35,814 nucleotides of DNA from assembly GCA_028275925.1 (NCBI GenBank), contig JAPWTS010000010.1, positions 1 through 35,814 of the forward strand, written 5' to 3'. Shown piece by piece: positions 15,382 to 23,637 of the stretch. Positions within the stretch are counted from its first letter, which is position 1, and the number at the start of each line of letters is the position of its first letter. Below the pieces are notes generated by a model. That model searched no databases and had not been told where the DNA came from. It worked only from the letters and a program-made list of their open reading frames with translations. The translations under genes were made by a program, and so were the position numbers. The stretch is from Thermofilales archaeon (GTDB lineage: Archaea > Thermoproteota > Thermoprotei > Thermofilales > Thermofilaceae).

Positions 15382-16087
15382 CAGGGTGGTTGGTGCCGCG
15401 GTGTTCATGACGCTGAGCTACATGAAGGAGCCCCTGGCCTTCGTGAGCGACCTGATCATCCCCCTCGTGATCTTCATGGTCGTACAGCTGGGGACAGGTA
15501 GGGGCATGGAGTCGCTCCTCGGGATCCTCGTGGCGGTCGCGTGGAGCTCGGGCAGCTTCGCGCTGGCAAGGAAGCTGGCCACGTACAGGATGTGGAGGCT
15601 CCTGGACATGTTCGTGGCAAGCCCTCTCAAGCCGATCGAGTTCGCGGTTGCATCCGCGCTAGCCCACCTGGTTGTCATCATCGCGCCGGCAACGGTCGTG
15701 CTGGCGATCATGGCTCTGACCGTGGGCGTCAGCCTGGTCTCGCTGCCGCCCATCGCCGCCTCAATATTGCTGGCCTGGTTCGCTGGAACAGCCTTTGGCC
15801 TCTACGTGTACGGCAAGCTCGCAGACCCCATGAGAGTTTCCAGCGCGGCGAGCCTCCTCAACCTCCTCCTCATCCTACTGCCACCAGTCATCTACCCGGT
15901 CTCCATCCTTCCGCGCGAGCTCCAGCCGATGAGCACGCTTATACCCACCGTGGCCCTGAAGCTCGTAGCCCAGCACTTGGTGGGGGTACCGACCGAGGTG
16001 CCCCCGCTGCTACCAGCCGCGGTCACCGCAACCTACACCGCGCTCTTCACAGCCCTAGCGCTGAGGCAGAGGCTGACGGTCGAGTAG
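15371..16087 (+). CDS. ABC-2 type transporter permease
   Basis: 238 residues from ATG 15371, which lies inside the ATPase gene's end. Six membrane segments can be traced, including LAFVSDLIIPLVIFMVVQLG, GILVAVAWSSGSFALARKL, HLVVIIAPATVVLAIMAL and SAASLLNLLLILLPPVIYPVSILP, the last being the ABC-2 signature region (L-P-P-V-x-Y-P-x-S-x-L-P) near the C-terminus. RLLDMFVASPLKPIEFAVA between the second and third segments is the usual cytosolic coupling loop (M-x-x-x-P-x-x-x-x-E). Partner of the preceding ATPase. Confidence 0.9.
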   Translation: MRASRVVGAAVFMTLSYMKEPLAFVSDLIIPLVIFMVVQLGTGRGMESLLGILVAVAWSSGSFALARKLATYRMWRLLDMFVASPLKPIEFAVASALAHLVVIIAPATVVLAIMALTVGVSLVSLPPIAASILLAWFAGTAFGLYVYGKLADPMRVSSAASLLNLLLILLPPVIYPVSILPRELQPMSTLIPTVALKLVAQHLVGVPTEVPPLLPAAVTATYTALFTALALRQRLTVE

Positions 16088-16149
16088 CTTAGCGCTGCTC
16101 CCGCGCTGGCGCGATAGGCTTATAGCGCCGCATTACGGAATGGTAATAC

Positions 16150-16377
16150 GTGAGTGTCGTATCGGTGCGCGTGCCGAGGGAGCTCAAAGAGAGGATGGAC
16201 GCTTTCAGGGGCGCTGTCAACTGGAGCGAGGAAATAAGGGCGTTCATAGAGAGGAGGGTGGCGGAGCTGGAGCAGGAGAAAGCCATCGAGGAGCTCGAGC
16301 GGCTGATCGAAAAGCTTCCGCCAGCCCCGAAGGGGCTAGCCCTCAAGTACGTGAGGGAAGACCGTGATCGTGGTTGA
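16150..16377 (+). CDS. vapB: VapB-type ribbon-helix-helix antitoxin
   Basis: 75 residues from GTG 16150; the TATA-like gcttatagc (16118-16126) is centred 27 bases upstream, making it leaderless. The N-terminal MSVVSVRVPRELKERMDAF fits the DNA-binding strand and first helix of a ribbon-helix-helix, followed by NWSEEIRAFIERRVAELEQE as helix two. The C-terminal tail (ELERLIEKLPPAPKGLALKYVREDRDRG) would wrap the toxin. It overlaps vapC by 14 bases. Like other VapB proteins it should repress its own promoter together with VapC. Confidence 0.88.
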   Translation: MSVVSVRVPRELKERMDAFRGAVNWSEEIRAFIERRVAELEQEKAIEELERLIEKLPPAPKGLALKYVREDRDRG

Positions 16378-16774
16378 CGCCTCAGCGCTGGCCAAGTACG
16401 TGTTGAGGGAAGAGGGCTGGAAGGTGGTAGCCGGTTACCTGAGGAGGGCGAGACCGCTGTACTCGGTCGACCACTTACTGAAGGAGGTCGCCAACGCCCT
16501 GTGGAAGCACGCCTACCTCGCGAGGGCGGTGGACGCCGAGACCGCGCTGAAGCTGTGCGAAGCTATCGTCAGGCTCGCCGAAACCAGAGCGATCGTGCTC
16601 GAGAGCGAGCTGAAGTACTTGGAAAGAGCCTTCGCGATCGCCCTCGAGCACGGCTTGACGGTGTACGACGCCTTGTACGTAGCGCAAGCGGAAAAGCTCG
16701 GAGAGCTGCTAACCTCCGACAGGGAGCAGGGGAGGGTTGCGGAAAAGCTCGGAGTCGCCGTCCACTTGGTTTAG
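16364..16774 (+). CDS. vapC: VapC-type PIN-domain ribonuclease toxin
   Basis: 136 residues from GTG 16364, overlapping vapB. The PIN-domain acidic residues are all visible: D5 (MIVVDASALAKYV), E41 (DHLLKEVANALWK), D102 (GLTVYDALYVAQA) and D119 (LLTSDREQ), so the magnesium-dependent nuclease site looks intact. Length is standard. Archaeal VapC proteins cleave tRNA, rRNA or mRNA when freed from VapB; the target here is unknown. The pair is compact and has the same GC-rich composition as its surroundings, so it may be long resident. Confidence 0.9.
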   Translation: MIVVDASALAKYVLREEGWKVVAGYLRRARPLYSVDHLLKEVANALWKHAYLARAVDAETALKLCEAIVRLAETRAIVLESELKYLERAFAIALEHGLTVYDALYVAQAEKLGELLTSDREQGRVAEKLGVAVHLV

Positions 16775-16844
16775 GGACGCGAGCGACGGCGCGTACGCTT
16801 CGGCGCCAAAGCTGGTTAAGCTGGAGGTGCGCCACGAAAGATCT

Positions 16845-17750
16845 TCAGCCCAAGTACTTTGCAGCCATCCTCTCGAGGAACTCCCTCGCCGTTACCACCT
16901 CCTCGTCGAGCCTCGCGGCGATGTCGGGCCCTCCCACGTCCACCGCGATGGGGCCTCGGAAGCCGTGCTTCCTGAGCGCTTCGAACACGCCGTCCCAGTC
17001 CACGGTCCCCCTGCCCGGCGCCCAGTGGTAGTTGTCGCGCCCGTCGTTGTCGGAGGCGTGGACGTAGAAGATCCTGCCGCCCAGCTTCTCCACCGAGAGC
17101 GGGATCAGCTCCTTCGCCGCGTGCAGGTGGCCCACGTCCAGCACCGCGCCGAAGTTGTCCTCGCCCACCTCGTCGATCAGCCGGAGCATCGCGTCGCTGT
17201 TGCTCACCGTCTCCCCGATCCTCGGCTCGACGACGAACTTGAGCCCGCGGGCGGCCGCGATCCGGGAAGCCCTCCTCATCGCCTCCACTAGGGTGGACCA
17301 GAACTTCCTCCAGGAGAAAGCGGGGTCCACCCTGACCCTGTACCGCTCGCCGAAGACGACCGCGGAGGAGTAGGGGCGCGCCCCCACGAACTCGAGCGGG
17401 GGCGTGAACGTGTCCGTCTGCAGCATCTCGGCCCCGAAGTAGGCGGCGAGCTCCGCGGCCCGCTCGAGCATCGCCAACCCCCTCTCCCTCTCCGAGACGT
17501 CCGGCGAGACGATCTCGCGGAAGATCCCGGCGAAGTTCACCACCTCGAGCCCCAGCTCCCCCAGCTTGGCTCTCAGCTCGCCCCGCCTCTCCTCGACTTC
17601 CCTCAGGTTCCGCTCGCCGACGGCCTCCACCTCCACGTACCTGAAGCCCAGCCCAGCCGCGTCATCGAACGCGCTCAGCATCTTGTCGACGGGCGTCGGG
17701 TAACCGTACTTCGTTATCGCGTAGAGCCAAGCGAGGCAGATCCTCGCCAC
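16845..17750 (-). CDS. Sugar phosphate isomerase/epimerase, AP endonuclease 2-like TIM barrel
   Basis: 301 residues from GTG 17750; the minus-strand TATA-like gctttttcta (17773-17782) sits about 27 bases upstream. TIM-barrel protein of the xylose-isomerase-like family. Metal-site features in order: GFRYVEVEAVG near residue 35, AEMLQTDTFTP near 107, GLKFVVEPRIGET near 170 (Glu ligand), NFGAVLDVGHLHAAKE (Asp and His ligands), FYVHASDNDGRDNYHWAPGRGTVDW (His, Asp) and PIAVDVGGPDIAARLDEEV. The D-N-D...H-x-x-x-G-x-G pattern is typical of sugar isomerases/epimerases rather than DNA nucleases. The exact sugar is unknown. Its 5' side abuts thiR (30-base gap, same strand), but its own TATA box suggests independent expression. 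Confidence 0.85.
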   Translation of the reverse strand: MARICLAWLYAITKYGYPTPVDKMLSAFDDAAGLGFRYVEVEAVGERNLREVEERRGELRAKLGELGLEVVNFAGIFREIVSPDVSERERGLAMLERAAELAAYFGAEMLQTDTFTPPLEFVGARPYSSAVVFGERYRVRVDPAFSWRKFWSTLVEAMRRASRIAAARGLKFVVEPRIGETVSNSDAMLRLIDEVGEDNFGAVLDVGHLHAAKELIPLSVEKLGGRIFYVHASDNDGRDNYHWAPGRGTVDWDGVFEALRKHGFRGPIAVDVGGPDIAARLDEEVVTAREFLERMAAKYLG

Positions 17751-17780
17751 GCGGTCGCGAGCAGCGGGAGGTAGAAAAAG

Positions 17781-18695
17781 CTAGCTTCCCCAGCTCCTGA
17801 CCAACCGCGCAACCCGCTCGGCCGCGAGCACCACCTCGACGGCGCTGCCCCCGAAGATGTACGTGACCGGCTCCACGCCGCGCCCGCCGAGGTCCACCGC
17901 CACCCTCGGCAGCTTGCCTTTCTCTTTAGCCTCCCTCACGGCGGCGGCTGCGGGGTTGGGCTCCCGGTACCTTTCGCTCGAGAACGCGAACTTCTCGAAG
18001 CCCAGCTCCTCGAGCGCGCGCTCGACCGCTTCGTCGTACTTCACGTTGATGCAGGCCGCGTAGCCCGAGGCCAGCAGGACCTCGGCTAGGTGGCGCGAAG
18101 CCCCGAACCTCGGCCGCCTCCGGGCGACGAGCCTCCCGCCCACTCTCGCCAGCCTGCCGGGCACCGCCGCCACGTCCCTCAAGCTCACCGCGCCGGGAGC
18201 CGCCCGCGCCACGTTCACGAGAACTTCCGGCGCCAGCGCGGCCAGGTTGGGCGAGAGCTCGGCCAGCAGCACGGCCCTCTCGAGGTCGGCCAGAGCCACC
18301 GCCCTCGCCGGCGCGAGCTTCGGGTGAAGGGCCCTCGCGCAGGCCGCGCACTCGAGCAGCACCCACCCCATCCTCCGGTGCGCATCGCACGCGCCGCCGG
18401 AGGCGGAGACGAGCAGCCAGTACCTGTGGAGGAGGGCTGAAGCCATCTCGAGCTCCCCCCTTTCGATCAAGTCGACGGCGGCGGCGACCAGCAGCTCGGC
18501 CTCCAAGTCGTCGATCCCAACCTCCCTCAACCTGCCTTTCCTCGCCTCGCGGAGGAGCTTGCTGACCGCAACCTGCGTGACCCCCAGAACCTTCGCGATC
18601 TCGCTCTGGCTCCACCCCCTCAGCCTCAGCGCGGCGGCGATCTCCGAGCGCAGCGGCGAGAGGAAGCACTCCCTAGCGATCTCGAGAGGGATCAT
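17781..18695 (-). CDS. thiR: ThiR, HTH-ThiN transcriptional regulator of thiamine genes
   Basis: 304 residues from ATG 18695; minus-strand TATA gcttataagg (18717-18726) is 26 bases upstream. Residues 1-60 contain an HTH (RLRGWSQSEIAKVLGVTQVAVSKLLREA, 24-51). A helical, Cys-containing linker (60-150) follows. Residues 150-304 form a ThiN domain with RFGASRHLAEVLL (196-208), INVKYDEAVERALEELGFE (216-234), and VAVDLGGRGVEPVTYIFG. In archaea such fusions use the thiamine-phosphate-synthase-like domain to sense a thiamine phosphate and repress thiamine genes. It is divergent from thiT, and the pseudo-palindrome ATAACC-T-GGTTAT (18698-18710) lies between its TATA box and start codon, indicating autoregulation. 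Confidence 0.9.
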   Translation of the reverse strand: MIPLEIARECFLSPLRSEIAAALRLRGWSQSEIAKVLGVTQVAVSKLLREARKGRLREVGIDDLEAELLVAAAVDLIERGELEMASALLHRYWLLVSASGGACDAHRRMGWVLLECAACARALHPKLAPARAVALADLERAVLLAELSPNLAALAPEVLVNVARAAPGAVSLRDVAAVPGRLARVGGRLVARRRPRFGASRHLAEVLLASGYAACINVKYDEAVERALEELGFEKFAFSSERYREPNPAAAAVREAKEKGKLPRVAVDLGGRGVEPVTYIFGGSAVEVVLAAERVARLVRSWGS

Positions 18696-18697
18696 CG

Positions 18698-18710
18698 ATA
18701 ACCTGGTTAT
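18698..18710. promoter_or_regulatory. Predicted ThiR operator A (thiR)
   Basis: ATAACC-T-GGTTAT, perfect 6-bp arms around one base. It starts 3 bases before the thiR ATG on the minus strand. The same 13 bases, read on the other strand, are found at 29608-29620 next to the ThiN-fusion gene. Confidence 0.7.
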
Positions 18711-18767
18711 GCCTAACCTTATAAGCGTTCCGCTTTTCCGCGCGAGTGAAGGAAGTTTTATAAATTG

Positions 18768-18784
18768 GGTTATAACCGGGTTTG
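18768..18784. promoter_or_regulatory. Predicted ThiR operator B (thiT)
   Basis: GGTTATAACC-GGGTTTG lies just before ATG 18786. It contains TTATAACCGGGTT (18770-18782), exactly repeated on the minus strand at the ykoE promoter (29547-29559). Confidence 0.7.
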
Positions 18785-18785
18785 C

Positions 18786-19310
18786 ATGAGCGCCTCGAAG
18801 GGGGCTGGTAGGGTTAAGGTGCTTGCCGAAGCTGCGGTGCTCATCGCGCTAGCCACCGTGTTGAGCATGTTCAAGGTGTACAGGATGCCGCAGGGCGGCT
18901 CCGTAACCCCCGGCTCGATGGTCCCCATGATCGTCTTCGCGTTGAGGAGGGGTGTGGGCTACGGTTTCGCTGCCGGAGCCGTGTTCGGGCTCGTGCGCCT
19001 CTACCTCGGCCCCTACGTCGTCCACCCGGTTCAGCTCCTCCTCGACTACCCGCTGGCCTTCGGCGCGCTCGGGCTTGCGGGCCTGCTGAGAAAGAGACCT
19101 GTGGCGGCGACCGCGCTCGGCATCTTCGGGAGGTTCCTCTGCCACTGGCTCTCCGGAGTAATCTTCTTCGCCGAGTACGCTCCCGCCGGCCAGCACCCCG
19201 CCCTCTACTCGGCCATATACAACGGCAGCTACCTCGGCGTGGAGCTGGTGATCAGCGCCGCGCTAGTCTACTTGCTGGCGCGATCCGGAGCGCTGAAGGC
19301 TTTCCTCTAA
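18786..19310 (+). CDS. thiT: ThiT, thiamine ECF transporter S-component
   Basis: 174 residues from ATG 18786, fixed by the TATA box 26 bases upstream. A six-helix membrane protein that binds thiamine for an ECF transporter. Family signatures: YRMPQGGSVTPGSMVPMIVFALRRGVGYG (about 32-60; M-P-Q-G-G-S is the ThiT hallmark), LLLDYPLAFGALG (about 88-100), GRFLCHWLSGVIFFAEYAPAG (about 117-137) and the late YNGSYLGVE thiamine-contact region. No EcfA/EcfT gene adjoins, so it needs a shared energising module. Divergent from thiR with an operator over its start, so it should be repressed when thiamine is plentiful. Confidence 0.92.
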   Translation: MSASKGAGRVKVLAEAAVLIALATVLSMFKVYRMPQGGSVTPGSMVPMIVFALRRGVGYGFAAGAVFGLVRLYLGPYVVHPVQLLLDYPLAFGALGLAGLLRKRPVAATALGIFGRFLCHWLSGVIFFAEYAPAGQHPALYSAIYNGSYLGVELVISAALVYLLARSGALKAFL

Positions 19311-19338
19311 GATCCCGAGGAACGATCGATTTAATAGC

Positions 19339-19370
19339 GCTTTTGGGTGAAAAGCCGTTTTATTAAAAAG
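19339..19370. terminator. Bidirectional terminator between thiT and the Zn-dehydrogenase gene
   Basis: gctttt-gggtg-aaaagc (19339-19355) forms a 6-bp hairpin followed by gttttatt on the plus strand; on the minus strand the same site offers ctttttaataaaa. It lies between two convergent genes and can end transcripts from both sides. Confidence 0.5.
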
Positions 19371-19438
19371 TTCGGTGCACGGTTAGAACGAGCTGTGGTT
19401 GCGCGAAGATTCCAAGCTTTGAAGCGTTCGGAAGCGCG

Positions 19439-20461
19439 CTAAGGCTTTAGAACGACCTTTACGGTTTCCTCTTTCCTTTCGTCCAGCATCCTGAAGGCTT
19501 CCGGCCCCTTCTCGAGCGGGAACACGTGGCTGATTATCGGCTTCAGCGCGATCCTCCCGGAGGAGGCTATGCGGACAGCGCGCTGGAACGTGAACGGGCT
19601 CCTGTACGAGCTGACGAGCGTCAGCTCCTTCTCGTAGAGCTCGAAGGGCCTGACCGCCAGCACGTCCTCCTCCGGCGCGACGCCGAACACCAGGACCCTC
19701 CCGCCCCGCCTCGCCAAGGCTATCGCCGTGGATATCGCCTTCGAGCTGCCGACAGCCTCGATCGCCACGTCGACCCCCAAGCCGCCCGTGTCCGCCTTCA
19801 CCGCCTCGACCGGGTTCTCCCTCGCGGCGTTCACCACCACGTCCGCGCCCAGCTGCTTGGCGAGGCTCAGCCTCCGCTCGATCAGGTCGATCGCGTAGAC
19901 GCGGGAGGCCCCCCACATCTTCGCCAGCTGGACCATGAGGAGGCCCACCGGCCCGGCGCCGACGACCGCCACGGTATCGCCCGGCTCGATCCCCACGTTG
20001 TAGAGGCCCCTGACGCAGCACGCGAGAGGCTCGATGAGCGCCGCCTCCTCGAAGCTCATCCAGTCGGGGAAACGGTAGACGTTGGCGGCTGGGACCTTCA
20101 CGTACTCGGCGAAAGCCCCGTTGACGTCGACGCCGACCGCCTTGACGTTCGGGCAGTAGAAGTTCCTCTTCTCCATCCTGCAGTAGTAGCAGCGGCCGCA
20201 CGTGACGTTCGGCTCGGCGACGACGCGGGAGCCGACCTCGACCCACTCGGCGCCCGGCCCCACCTCCTCCACGACGCCGCTGAACTCGTGGCCGGGCACG
20301 AGCGGCGTCTTGACCCTCCACTCGCCCCTGTAGAAGTGGAGGTCGGTGCCGCAGATCCCGCACGCGCCCACCCGGATCAGCACCTCCCCCTCCGAGACCT
20401 TCGGCTCCTCCACCTCCTCCAGCCGCAGATCCCTAACCCCTCTGAGGACGAGGGCCCTCAC
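19439..20461 (-). CDS. Zinc-dependent medium-chain alcohol/sugar dehydrogenase
   Basis: 340 residues from GTG 20461; longer readings extend into the helicase gene, but a minus-strand TATA-like gatatta (20484-20490) is 26 bases before 20461. NAD(P)-dependent MDR enzyme. Catalytic zinc motif GACGICGTDLHFYRGEW and PGHEFSGVVEEVG; structural zinc lobe with four Cys, NVTCGRCYYCRMEKRNFYC; Rossmann motif VAVVGAGPVGLLMVQLAK; then YAIDLIERRLSLAKQLGADVVVNA, where the Asp after YAI favours NAD+. Resembles sorbitol, threonine or glucose dehydrogenases; the substrate is not decided. The start overlaps the helicase stop codon (4 bases), but the internal promoter allows separate expression. Confidence 0.9.
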   Translation of the reverse strand: MRALVLRGVRDLRLEEVEEPKVSEGEVLIRVGACGICGTDLHFYRGEWRVKTPLVPGHEFSGVVEEVGPGAEWVEVGSRVVAEPNVTCGRCYYCRMEKRNFYCPNVKAVGVDVNGAFAEYVKVPAANVYRFPDWMSFEEAALIEPLACCVRGLYNVGIEPGDTVAVVGAGPVGLLMVQLAKMWGASRVYAIDLIERRLSLAKQLGADVVVNAARENPVEAVKADTGGLGVDVAIEAVGSSKAISTAIALARRGGRVLVFGVAPEEDVLAVRPFELYEKELTLVSSYRSPFTFQRAVRIASSGRIALKPIISHVFPLEKGPEAFRMLDERKEETVKVVLKP

Positions 20462-22485
20462 GGGCTGGAGGGCCTGCCGCCGGCTAATATCCCTGCTCTC
20501 GCGCGGAGGAGGCGGTCGCAGTGGCCGAGCCCCTCCGAGCCCGAAGCGAGGCTGAGGACGAGGTTCCACAGCGCAGCTGTGTTCTTGAGCGCGAACTCGA
20601 TCTGCTTCGCGTTCTTCGCCATGAAGGGGCCGTAGTCGGCCGCGAGCGTGAGGCGCACCTCCCTCCCGTCGACGGGGATGAGCGCTGCCTCGACCCTGAA
20701 CCTCCACTTGACCATCGCCGCCGGGTTCTCGAGGGCGAGGAGGCGGATCGCCTCGGCGAAGTCGCGCGGCTTCGCGGAGGACGCGAGGAGCCTGAGCAGC
20801 TCGACCCTCAGCCTGTGCGCGGCCCCCTCGCTCGCGCCCTTCACCTTGAGGTCGTTGAGGGGGTCGAAGCAGGGGGTCGCGTCGGCGAAGCTCTCGGGCG
20901 AAGCCCTAGCCCCCTCCTCCGCCTCCTCGACGGGGATGAACCTCCTGTGCCCGGCGCCGAGCCTCACGTAGGCTTCGGGCGCGCCTGCCTCCACCCAGCT
21001 CTGGAGCTCCGCGTAGACTTCGCTCACGTCGTAGTACGGGAGCAGGGCGCCGACCCTCACGCTCTCGTCCAGCTCCCTCGCAACCCTCCTGTAGGCCCGG
21101 AGGCCGCGGGCGCCCGCGAGCGCGCTGATGATGACCTCCCCGCTCACGCCCCTCGCTCCCAGGCTTTCGGCGAGCTCCTTCACCTTGCGCGCCATCAAGA
21201 GCCCCTCCCCCAGCACCTGCGAGCTGACCTCGTCGAAGATGCCCGACACGTCGATGCCCTCGCGGGCTAGCGCCACGAGGCTCTCGGGGAGGGCGTCGTA
21301 GTCGCGGGTGCCCGGCGTCACGATGAACACCGTGTACTTTATCTTGTCGGGCGCCGGCCGCAGCCCCCTGCCGAGGCGCTGGTAGAGCCTCAGGGGCGAA
21401 GATACGTGGGACCAGAAGATCAGGAGGTCGACCTCGGGGATGTCGATGCCCTCGTCGCCCGCCGACGTCGCGATGATCAGCTTCGCCTCCGGCCTCCTCG
21501 CCTCCTCGAGCGCGCTCCTGCGCGCCTCCGGGTCCGCGGCCCCCCTGCCGCCGACGATCTTGACCGGGTTCAGCTCCTTGAACCGCTCGGCGAGGAGGTC
21601 GGCCGTGCACCTCCTGTTCACGAACACGATTGCCTTCTCGAAGTTGCCCTCGTAGTCGGCTAGCACGCTCTCGAGCACGGGCAGCTTGTGGGGCTCCGGC
21701 GGGATCGGCGCGAGCGGGGCGATCGCCTGGAGGAAGTTGGCGAAGGCGGTCGGCCGGGCTGCGGAGTCCAGCAGCGCGTCGCTCCCGTCCCTGCTCAGCG
21801 TCGTCAGCGCGAGGGCCGCGAAGTGCGAGTCGGGGCTCCCGCTCAGCCAGACTTCGTAGAGCCTCTCGTAGAGCTCCTCCTCCTCGCGCCTGAAGGGCGC
21901 CTCGTACACCTCAGCGATCATGTACGGCTTCTCGTACCCCTTCCCCTCGAGCTCGCTGAAGTCCCACTTCCTGATGGGGCCGATGTACCGCTCGATCTCC
22001 CAAGCCCTGCTCTTCGGCACGAGCGCCGAGAGCCCGAGCTTCACCGACTGCTCCAGGTAGCGCATCACCTGCGCGAACGGGTCCCTCCCCACCGTATGGT
22101 GGCACTCGTCCACGATCACGACGGGGAACTCGCTCGACGCGTCGCCGCCCTCCCCGTACCGCTGCTGCAGGTAGCTGAGCGCCGACTCGGGCGTCGCGAC
22201 GACGACCCGCTTGCCCCAATCCCTCTCCCTGACGCCGGAGTGCACCATCGACGCGTCCAACCCCTCGTACCTGAACTTCCTGGCCGTCTGCTCGACGAGG
22301 AAGCGGGTCGGCTCCAGCACGAGGACCCTCGCCCCCCGCTGCGCGTACCGCTCGGCGAACGCGACGGCGACCAGCGTCTTCCCCGTGCCGGTGGGCAAGC
22401 TGACGACCGCGCCGCCGCGAGCCTCCGCTACCCTCAACGCCCACTCGAGGGCTTCGCGCTGGTACGGTCTCAGCTTGCTTCTCAT
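20458..22485 (-). CDS. SF2 DEAD/DEAH helicase (Hef/XPB-like)
   Basis: 675 residues from ATG 22485; minus-strand TATA-like agtataat (about 22521-22530) stands 40 bases upstream, giving a short leader. Two RecA-like domains: YQREAL Q-motif region, motif I LPTGTGKTLVA (30-40), Ia LVLEPTRFLVEQ, II VIVDECHH (123-130), then in domain 2 KAIVFVNRRCTADLLAERF (284-302), IIATSAGDEGIDIPEVDLLIFW (337-358) and VI QRLGRGLRP (369-377). Motifs resemble archaeal Hef/FANCM and XPB helicases. The C-terminal 280 residues are mainly helical and carry no visible ERCC4 nuclease domain. The expected role is remodelling of branched DNA or RNA. Coding-sequence neighbours are metabolic. Confidence 0.88.
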   Translation of the reverse strand: MRSKLRPYQREALEWALRVAEARGGAVVSLPTGTGKTLVAVAFAERYAQRGARVLVLEPTRFLVEQTARKFRYEGLDASMVHSGVRERDWGKRVVVATPESALSYLQQRYGEGGDASSEFPVVIVDECHHTVGRDPFAQVMRYLEQSVKLGLSALVPKSRAWEIERYIGPIRKWDFSELEGKGYEKPYMIAEVYEAPFRREEEELYERLYEVWLSGSPDSHFAALALTTLSRDGSDALLDSAARPTAFANFLQAIAPLAPIPPEPHKLPVLESVLADYEGNFEKAIVFVNRRCTADLLAERFKELNPVKIVGGRGAADPEARRSALEEARRPEAKLIIATSAGDEGIDIPEVDLLIFWSHVSSPLRLYQRLGRGLRPAPDKIKYTVFIVTPGTRDYDALPESLVALAREGIDVSGIFDEVSSQVLGEGLLMARKVKELAESLGARGVSGEVIISALAGARGLRAYRRVARELDESVRVGALLPYYDVSEVYAELQSWVEAGAPEAYVRLGAGHRRFIPVEEAEEGARASPESFADATPCFDPLNDLKVKGASEGAAHRLRVELLRLLASSAKPRDFAEAIRLLALENPAAMVKWRFRVEAALIPVDGREVRLTLAADYGPFMAKNAKQIEFALKNTAALWNLVLSLASGSEGLGHCDRLLRARAGILAGGRPSSP

Positions 22486-22537
22486 GCCCCCTTTTTCCCA
22501 GAGACCGCGCGCCGAGAGCTATTATACTTAGCGCGCG

Positions 22538-23539
22538 CTAACCTCTCTCAGCGCTGCGCTCGTTGAGCGCGCGCACGGCCTCGGCGAGGTTCCTGAGCTT
22601 GGCGAGAGCCACCCTGTAGGCGTCGGGGACCCCCCTGAGGCCCCCCAAACCGCAGTCGCCGCTGAACAGGTTCACGCGCTCCGGCCCCACGGCCTCGAGG
22701 ATGCGGGTCGCCAGATCCAGCATCTCCCCCACGCTCTCGACCTCGGCCTTCTTCGTGCTGAAGACGCCGGGGCTGAGGAACTTGTCGCCCCTTTCCAGGA
22801 CCCTGCGCCAGGGGATGGAGAGGTTGGCTGGCGTGTCGTGGAACTCGTGGTTGAGGAAGTCGAGGCTCTCCGACTCGGCCAGCAGCGAGGCGAGCCTCTC
22901 GTTCACCTGCCCGCAAACGTGGGTCCCCCGCGGCAGCCCGGCGGCCGGCTTGAGCTCGCGCGCGTAGGCTTCGAGGATGTCCTCGTCGCGGTAGCCGAAC
23001 AGCGTCACCCTGCCCCCCACCACCGTCCCCAGCACCGGCTCGTCGATCACCACGACGGCGCCGGGCAGCTCGGCGGCAGCCCTGACGGCGTTGGCCACGT
23101 AGCCGGCCAGCGCGTCGGCCACCAGCTCCCTGTCGGCGAGCGCCGTGCTGCGCATCCCGCGGGAGGGGTCGCCCACGTACACGCGGGACGCGAGCGTGAA
23201 CGCGCCCGTAACCGGAACCCGCATCCGCTTGACGCCCAGCTCCCTCGCGAGCTTAGAAACCACCTCGAACTCCGGTAGCTTGGGGCGGACCTTGGCGGCC
23301 TCCTCGAGATCCTCGCGCCTCGCCTTGAAGACTGTGCCCGAGGCCTCGACAATGCCGGCGTCGGCGAGCGGCTGGAGGTACATCGAGACGAAGTCCCTCA
23401 GCTGCGGGACGGGCGGCACGTCCAGGCCGGCGGCGGCGAGGTCGCGGAAAGCCCGCTCGAAGCTCTCCGGGCTGTACTCGAGGGGTAGGCTGCCCACGTG
23501 GCTCGAAACGTACCTGTCGAAGAACTTCTCCCAAGCCAT
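22538..23539 (-). CDS. Archaeal core MetE-type methionine synthase
   Basis: 333 residues from ATG 23539; minus-strand TATA tttatat (23564-23571) lies 28 bases upstream, favouring this over GTG 23548. It corresponds to the catalytic C-terminal half of cobalamin-independent methionine synthase. The four zinc ligands are all found at family spacing: H207 and C209 (GTHVCGQVN), E232 (DFLNHEFHDT) and C296 (FSGDCGLGG). Other family marks are SSHVGSLP at the start and VVVIDEPVLG. Archaeal short MetE proteins methylate homocysteine with a still debated methyl donor. No corrinoid protein or folate gene adjoins. Single gene. Confidence 0.88.
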   Translation of the reverse strand: MAWEKFFDRYVSSHVGSLPLEYSPESFERAFRDLAAAGLDVPPVPQLRDFVSMYLQPLADAGIVEASGTVFKARREDLEEAAKVRPKLPEFEVVSKLARELGVKRMRVPVTGAFTLASRVYVGDPSRGMRSTALADRELVADALAGYVANAVRAAAELPGAVVVIDEPVLGTVVGGRVTLFGYRDEDILEAYARELKPAAGLPRGTHVCGQVNERLASLLAESESLDFLNHEFHDTPANLSIPWRRVLERGDKFLSPGVFSTKKAEVESVGEMLDLATRILEAVGPERVNLFSGDCGLGGLRGVPDAYRVALAKLRNLAEAVRALNERSAERG

Positions 23540-23637
23540 CCGGGCCACCCGCGCAAGCTCGCGATATAAACTGAGCGCTTGGCAGGGCGTTGGTTTCGCG
23601 CGCTACAGGGTGCTGGGGGGCCGTGCGCGAGAGCGCG

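Larger units (their letters stand above)
18696..18785. promoter_or_regulatory. Divergent thiR/thiT promoter with predicted ThiR operators
   Basis: Ninety bases hold both promoters. thiR: minus-strand TATA gcttataagg (18717-18726). thiT: plus-strand TATA gttttataaatt (18755-18766), 26 bases before ATG 18786. Operator candidates: ATAACC-T-GGTTAT (18698-18710) next to the thiR start, a second pairing ggtta-tgcc-taacc (18705-18718), and GGTTATAACC followed by GGGTT (18768-18782) between the thiT TATA box and start. Protein bound at these places would block transcription initiation of both genes. Confidence 0.75.
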
